Origin: Dermatophagoides farinae
Taxonomy: Eukaryota; Arthropoda; Arachnida; Sarcoptiformes; Pyroglyphidae
NCBI RefSeq assembly: GCF_024713945.1
Contig: NC_134677.1
Location: 124,001-188,000, forward strand
Direction of reading: 5' to 3'
Length of the DNA stretch: 64,000 nt
The notes under the pieces were generated by a model. That model was not told where the DNA came from, did not search any database, and saw nothing but the letters and a program-made list of their open reading frames with translations. Position numbers and translations under genes: made by a program. Shown here one piece after another: positions 61,213-64,000 of the stretch. Within the stretch, counting starts at the first letter, position 1, and the number at the start of each line of letters is the position of its first letter.

Positions 61213-61224
61213 AACGCCATCTAG
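61213..61224 (+). promoter_or_regulatory. AACGCCATCTAG element in the DPAGT1/WDR35 promoter
   Basis: An exact copy of the 12-mer found upstream of NDUFA5 (19271-19282). It lies 109 bp before the WDR35 ATG in the same relative orientation as at NDUFA5, and 105 bp before the DPAGT1 ATG in the other direction. The core CTAGATGGCG resembles CTCF and YY1 sites; function is inference. Confidence 0.35.
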
Positions 61225-61248
61225 CAGTGTGCACTAAATGTTTTTTCG

Positions 61249-61262
61249 GTATCCATAGAAAC
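61249..61262 (+). promoter_or_regulatory. RFX/DAF-19 X-box GTATCCATAGAAAC
   Basis: All positions agree with the X-box consensus GTHNYYATRRNAAC. It lies 71 bp upstream of the ATG of WDR35/IFT121, the usual distance for X-boxes in nematode and fly ciliary genes. RFX control of IFT genes is established. Use of this copy is inference. Confidence 0.65.
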
Positions 61263-61333
61263 GTAAACGGAAACAAAAACTGAATGTTCGAATGTTGAAA
61301 CAATGTGAAAATACAATTTTATGAATTATCATC

Positions 61334-64000
61334 ATGTTTTTGCATCTAAACAAGAAAATATCGATTCCAAATTGTTCTCAAGTACGATGTATTGCTTGGA
61401 GTTGGGAACATGAATTTATTGCTTGTGGTGGTGAAGCCGGTATGCTGAAAGTGATTAAATTGGAATCAAATGTCAATCAACATCAAACATCGAAAAATGA
61501 TCTATCGAAAAATTTATCAGTGAATCAAACGCTAGAAAGCCATAAAGCAACTGTTGAAAGTGTCTGTTGGAATGAAAAATTTCAAAAACTTACATCAAGT
61601 GACGCGAATGGTACGATTATTGTATGGATGTTCTACAAAGGAATGTGGTACGAAGAAATGGTGAATAATCGACAAAAATCTCTGGTCACCGGAATGGCTT
61701 GGACACATGATGGAAATAAAATATGCATCGTTTATGAAGGTATGTGTGAATGTGTGTCAATAGTGACATGATGTAAGATTTGATTTCATTTACACAATAT
61801 TATAAAGATGGTGCAATAATAACCGGATCTGTTGATGGTAGCCGATTATGGGGAAAAGAATTGAAAAATATTAGCCTCAATCAAGTGGAATGGTCACCAG
61901 ATGGAAAAATTATTCTTATCGGCACGAAAGACGTCGAGATTCATGTATTTGATCATGTAGGTAATTTTTTGAAAAAGATGTCATTGAATCATACGGTGGT
62001 GGCCAAAGCAGCAGAAAAGTTGATTGCCATTAAATGGTTCAAGAATGGCACCACCTCGAATCATTATCCACGTCGATTGATCATTGCATTCGATAATGGT
62101 GTCATTCAATTGATGCGAAATGAATCAGATTACAATGCAAAATTAATTTATTGTGAAATGGGAATCACATCGATTGAATGGAATTATAATGGCGATATGT
62201 TTGCTGTTACTGGATCAACGGGTAACAAGAATTTTATCAAAATTTACAATGATCAAGCTCAACTATTGACTGTGACGAAAATTCCCGGAAATGAAGTTTA
62301 TGATTGTTCATGGGAAAAAAATAGTCGAAAATTGGTTTTGGCTGTCGATTCATTCATGTATTTCGCCAATTTAAAATGTCGAATCTCTTGGTGTTTTCTA
62401 TCGAATTCAATAGCGTTCCTGAGAAACAATTTCGATGACGAACAAAAGAAAAAAAGATCGTTGATGTTTTGGGAATTGAAAACAAATAAACGTAATGAAC
62501 GATCGGCCGATAATTTTATTCAGATGGCTTGCTGGCATCATTATTGTGTTGTCGTCGATAAGATGGATAAGTTGCAATCCAACAACAACAAAAACAACAC
62601 TCTGGAGAACAATCAAAGCAGCAGCAATAAAGATGTTTATTGTTTGAACTTGTATAATTCGATTGGAACATTGATTGATTATCATCTTACCGATTTGCAG
62701 CAAATCAAATTCTGTTGTATGAATTCAAATCGTGTAATAGTCGCATCGGATAATTCATTCTACGTTTGGCCTTTTAAACAGCTTTATAATGCAAATAGCT
62801 TCAAAAGTCTGGCATTTTATAGTGACAATTTGTATCAAGAATTGACACAAAATATCGCCAATGACAACGATTTAATGGCAGGCGGTAGTGTTGGTGTCAA
62901 ATCCAGACGACAACAGCAATCATCATCCACTTCATTCGTCGTGGTTGTAACCGATAATGACAATATTTCCTGTGTGACAGTATCGGAAAAGTTTTTTATT
63001 GTTGGTTTTGAATCGGGAATAATCAATCAATATCTATTGCCAAATGCCAGCTTCATTAACAAGATCCAGTTGGACGCGAGTCCTAGTCGTATGGCGTTGA
63101 ACAAGAATTCAACAAAACTTGCCTTAACTGATCGAAATTCACGATTTTATCTATATGATTTTGAAGCCAACAATGAACAAACTTGGACCGAAGGAAATTG
63201 GATTGAAATAAGCAACACCGTGGCTAAATTGACAGATATCTGGGATTTCAAATGGGAGACGGATAATAATGATTTGATTGTTTTATTGGAGAAAAATAAA
63301 TTTATTGTCATCAATCTATATAAAGGTGGCGTGAAAATATTGGATCCAATTTTGTTCGATGGCTATTTGTGCTCATTTCAACAACTGTCAATACAGACCA
63401 TTGCATTGGATCAATTGATTGTCGACATTAGTAATCACTTGGATAATTTGGACGTAAATGATTACATTGTGAATATTCCCAGTCATTATGTGAATGAAAT
63501 TAAGAATCTCATTGATGAAAAAGATTCCATAACCGATGCAATCAATTATGCTGTAAAAATTCCGGAATTACCATCATTATGGACAATAGTGAGCAATGAA
63601 TGTTTGAAAAATTTGGATATCGAAACAGCATATCTGGCAATGATTAAAAATCGTGATTATAAAGGATTACAATTCTTGAAACGTTTAAATAGAATTAAAG
63701 ATTTGAATTTGAAAAATGCTGAAGTTTGTGCCTATCAAAATCACATACAACAAGCAGAATCCTTATATCTACAAGAATTGGATCGACCTGATTTAGCTGT
63801 CTATCTGAATAAAATGAATGGAAATTTTGAAAGAGTCAGAACATTATTAGAAAGTGAGTGAAATGATTATTGATTGATTTGTTTTAATTTTTGAATTTTT
63901 ATTTAATAGAATACAACAATTTGGCAAATCACGACAAAGAAATGAAAGAATGTTATATGAATCTAGGTGAATATTATCAAGACAATTATCAATGGCAACA
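61334..64000 (+). CDS. WDR35: WD repeat protein 35 / IFT121 (3' partial)
   Basis: This subunit of the IFT-A complex supports retrograde intraflagellar transport and entry of membrane proteins into cilia. Exons seen are 61334-61739, 61808-63853 and 63910 to the window edge, about 847 of an expected 1,100-1,200 residues. The start MFLHLNKKISIPN, then FIACGGEAGMLKVIKLE, SVNQTLESHKATVESVCWNE, NGTIIVWMFYKGMW and DGAIITGSVDGSRLWGKEL, match WDR35 rather than other IFT WD proteins. Two N-terminal WD propellers are followed by the start of the TPR-like helical region (LDIETAYLAMIKNRDYKGLQF). A Gln/Ser-rich insert near 62900 is lineage-specific low complexity. It is divergent from DPAGT1 with 226 bp between start codons, and a perfect X-box lies in that spacer. 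Confidence 0.95.

Overview
The window looks like nuclear DNA of an arthropod, most likely an acariform (astigmatid-type) mite. The case rests on AT-rich DNA, short spliceosomal introns (mostly 50-80 bp), many CA/GT, CAT/ATG and poly-A/T low-complexity tracts, and conserved animal genes (NMDA receptor, synapsin, CaMK1, nucleoporin Nup358, telomerase). The animal assignment is firm; the mite assignment is inference. No prokaryotic or organellar features were seen. Exons were assembled by hand from splice signals, reading phase and family homology. For most genes the summed exon length is a multiple of three.

Layout. 1-3217: two tandem DGAT2-type acyltransferase genes, the first cut by the window edge. 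3441-7242 (-): a short Nup358/RanBP2. 7243-10462: low-complexity spacer. 10463-12503 (+): CaMK1 with a histidine-rich tail. 13153-16627 (-): NMDA receptor subunit 1. 17008-18584 (+): RTCB tRNA ligase, tail-to-tail with NDUFA5 (18639-19154, -). 21280-22107 (-): UBE2H. 24683-26891 (-): SMARCAL1. 26984-30339: a decayed, repeat-bounded insertion holding a retrotransposon gag relic and fragments of a multi-exon gene. 30972-33176 (+): synapsin. 33433-34399 (-): uracil-DNA glycosylase, head-to-head with DDX11 (34612-37140, +). 37175-40572 (-): BMS1. 40728-43768 (-): telomerase reverse transcriptase. 43769-59656: about 16 kb of low-complexity DNA with one recognisable gene, a cysteine-rich membrane protein (52819-53841, -). 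59657-61107 (-): DPAGT1, head-to-head with the ciliary gene WDR35/IFT121 (61334 to the window end, +).

How they fit together. There is no operon. SMARCAL1, UNG, DDX11 and TERT form a loose neighbourhood of genome-maintenance genes, and a perfect E2F-type site lies between UNG and DDX11. A perfect RFX X-box sits 71 bp upstream of the IFT121 start codon, which fits control of a ciliary gene. NMDAR1, CaMK1 and synapsin are neuronal genes.

Three conserved genes (NMDAR1, RTCB, DPAGT1) each carry a one-base reading-frame break inside otherwise intact sequence. This points to assembly errors more than to true pseudogenes. Three introns use GC donors. No tRNA, rRNA or CRISPR was found.
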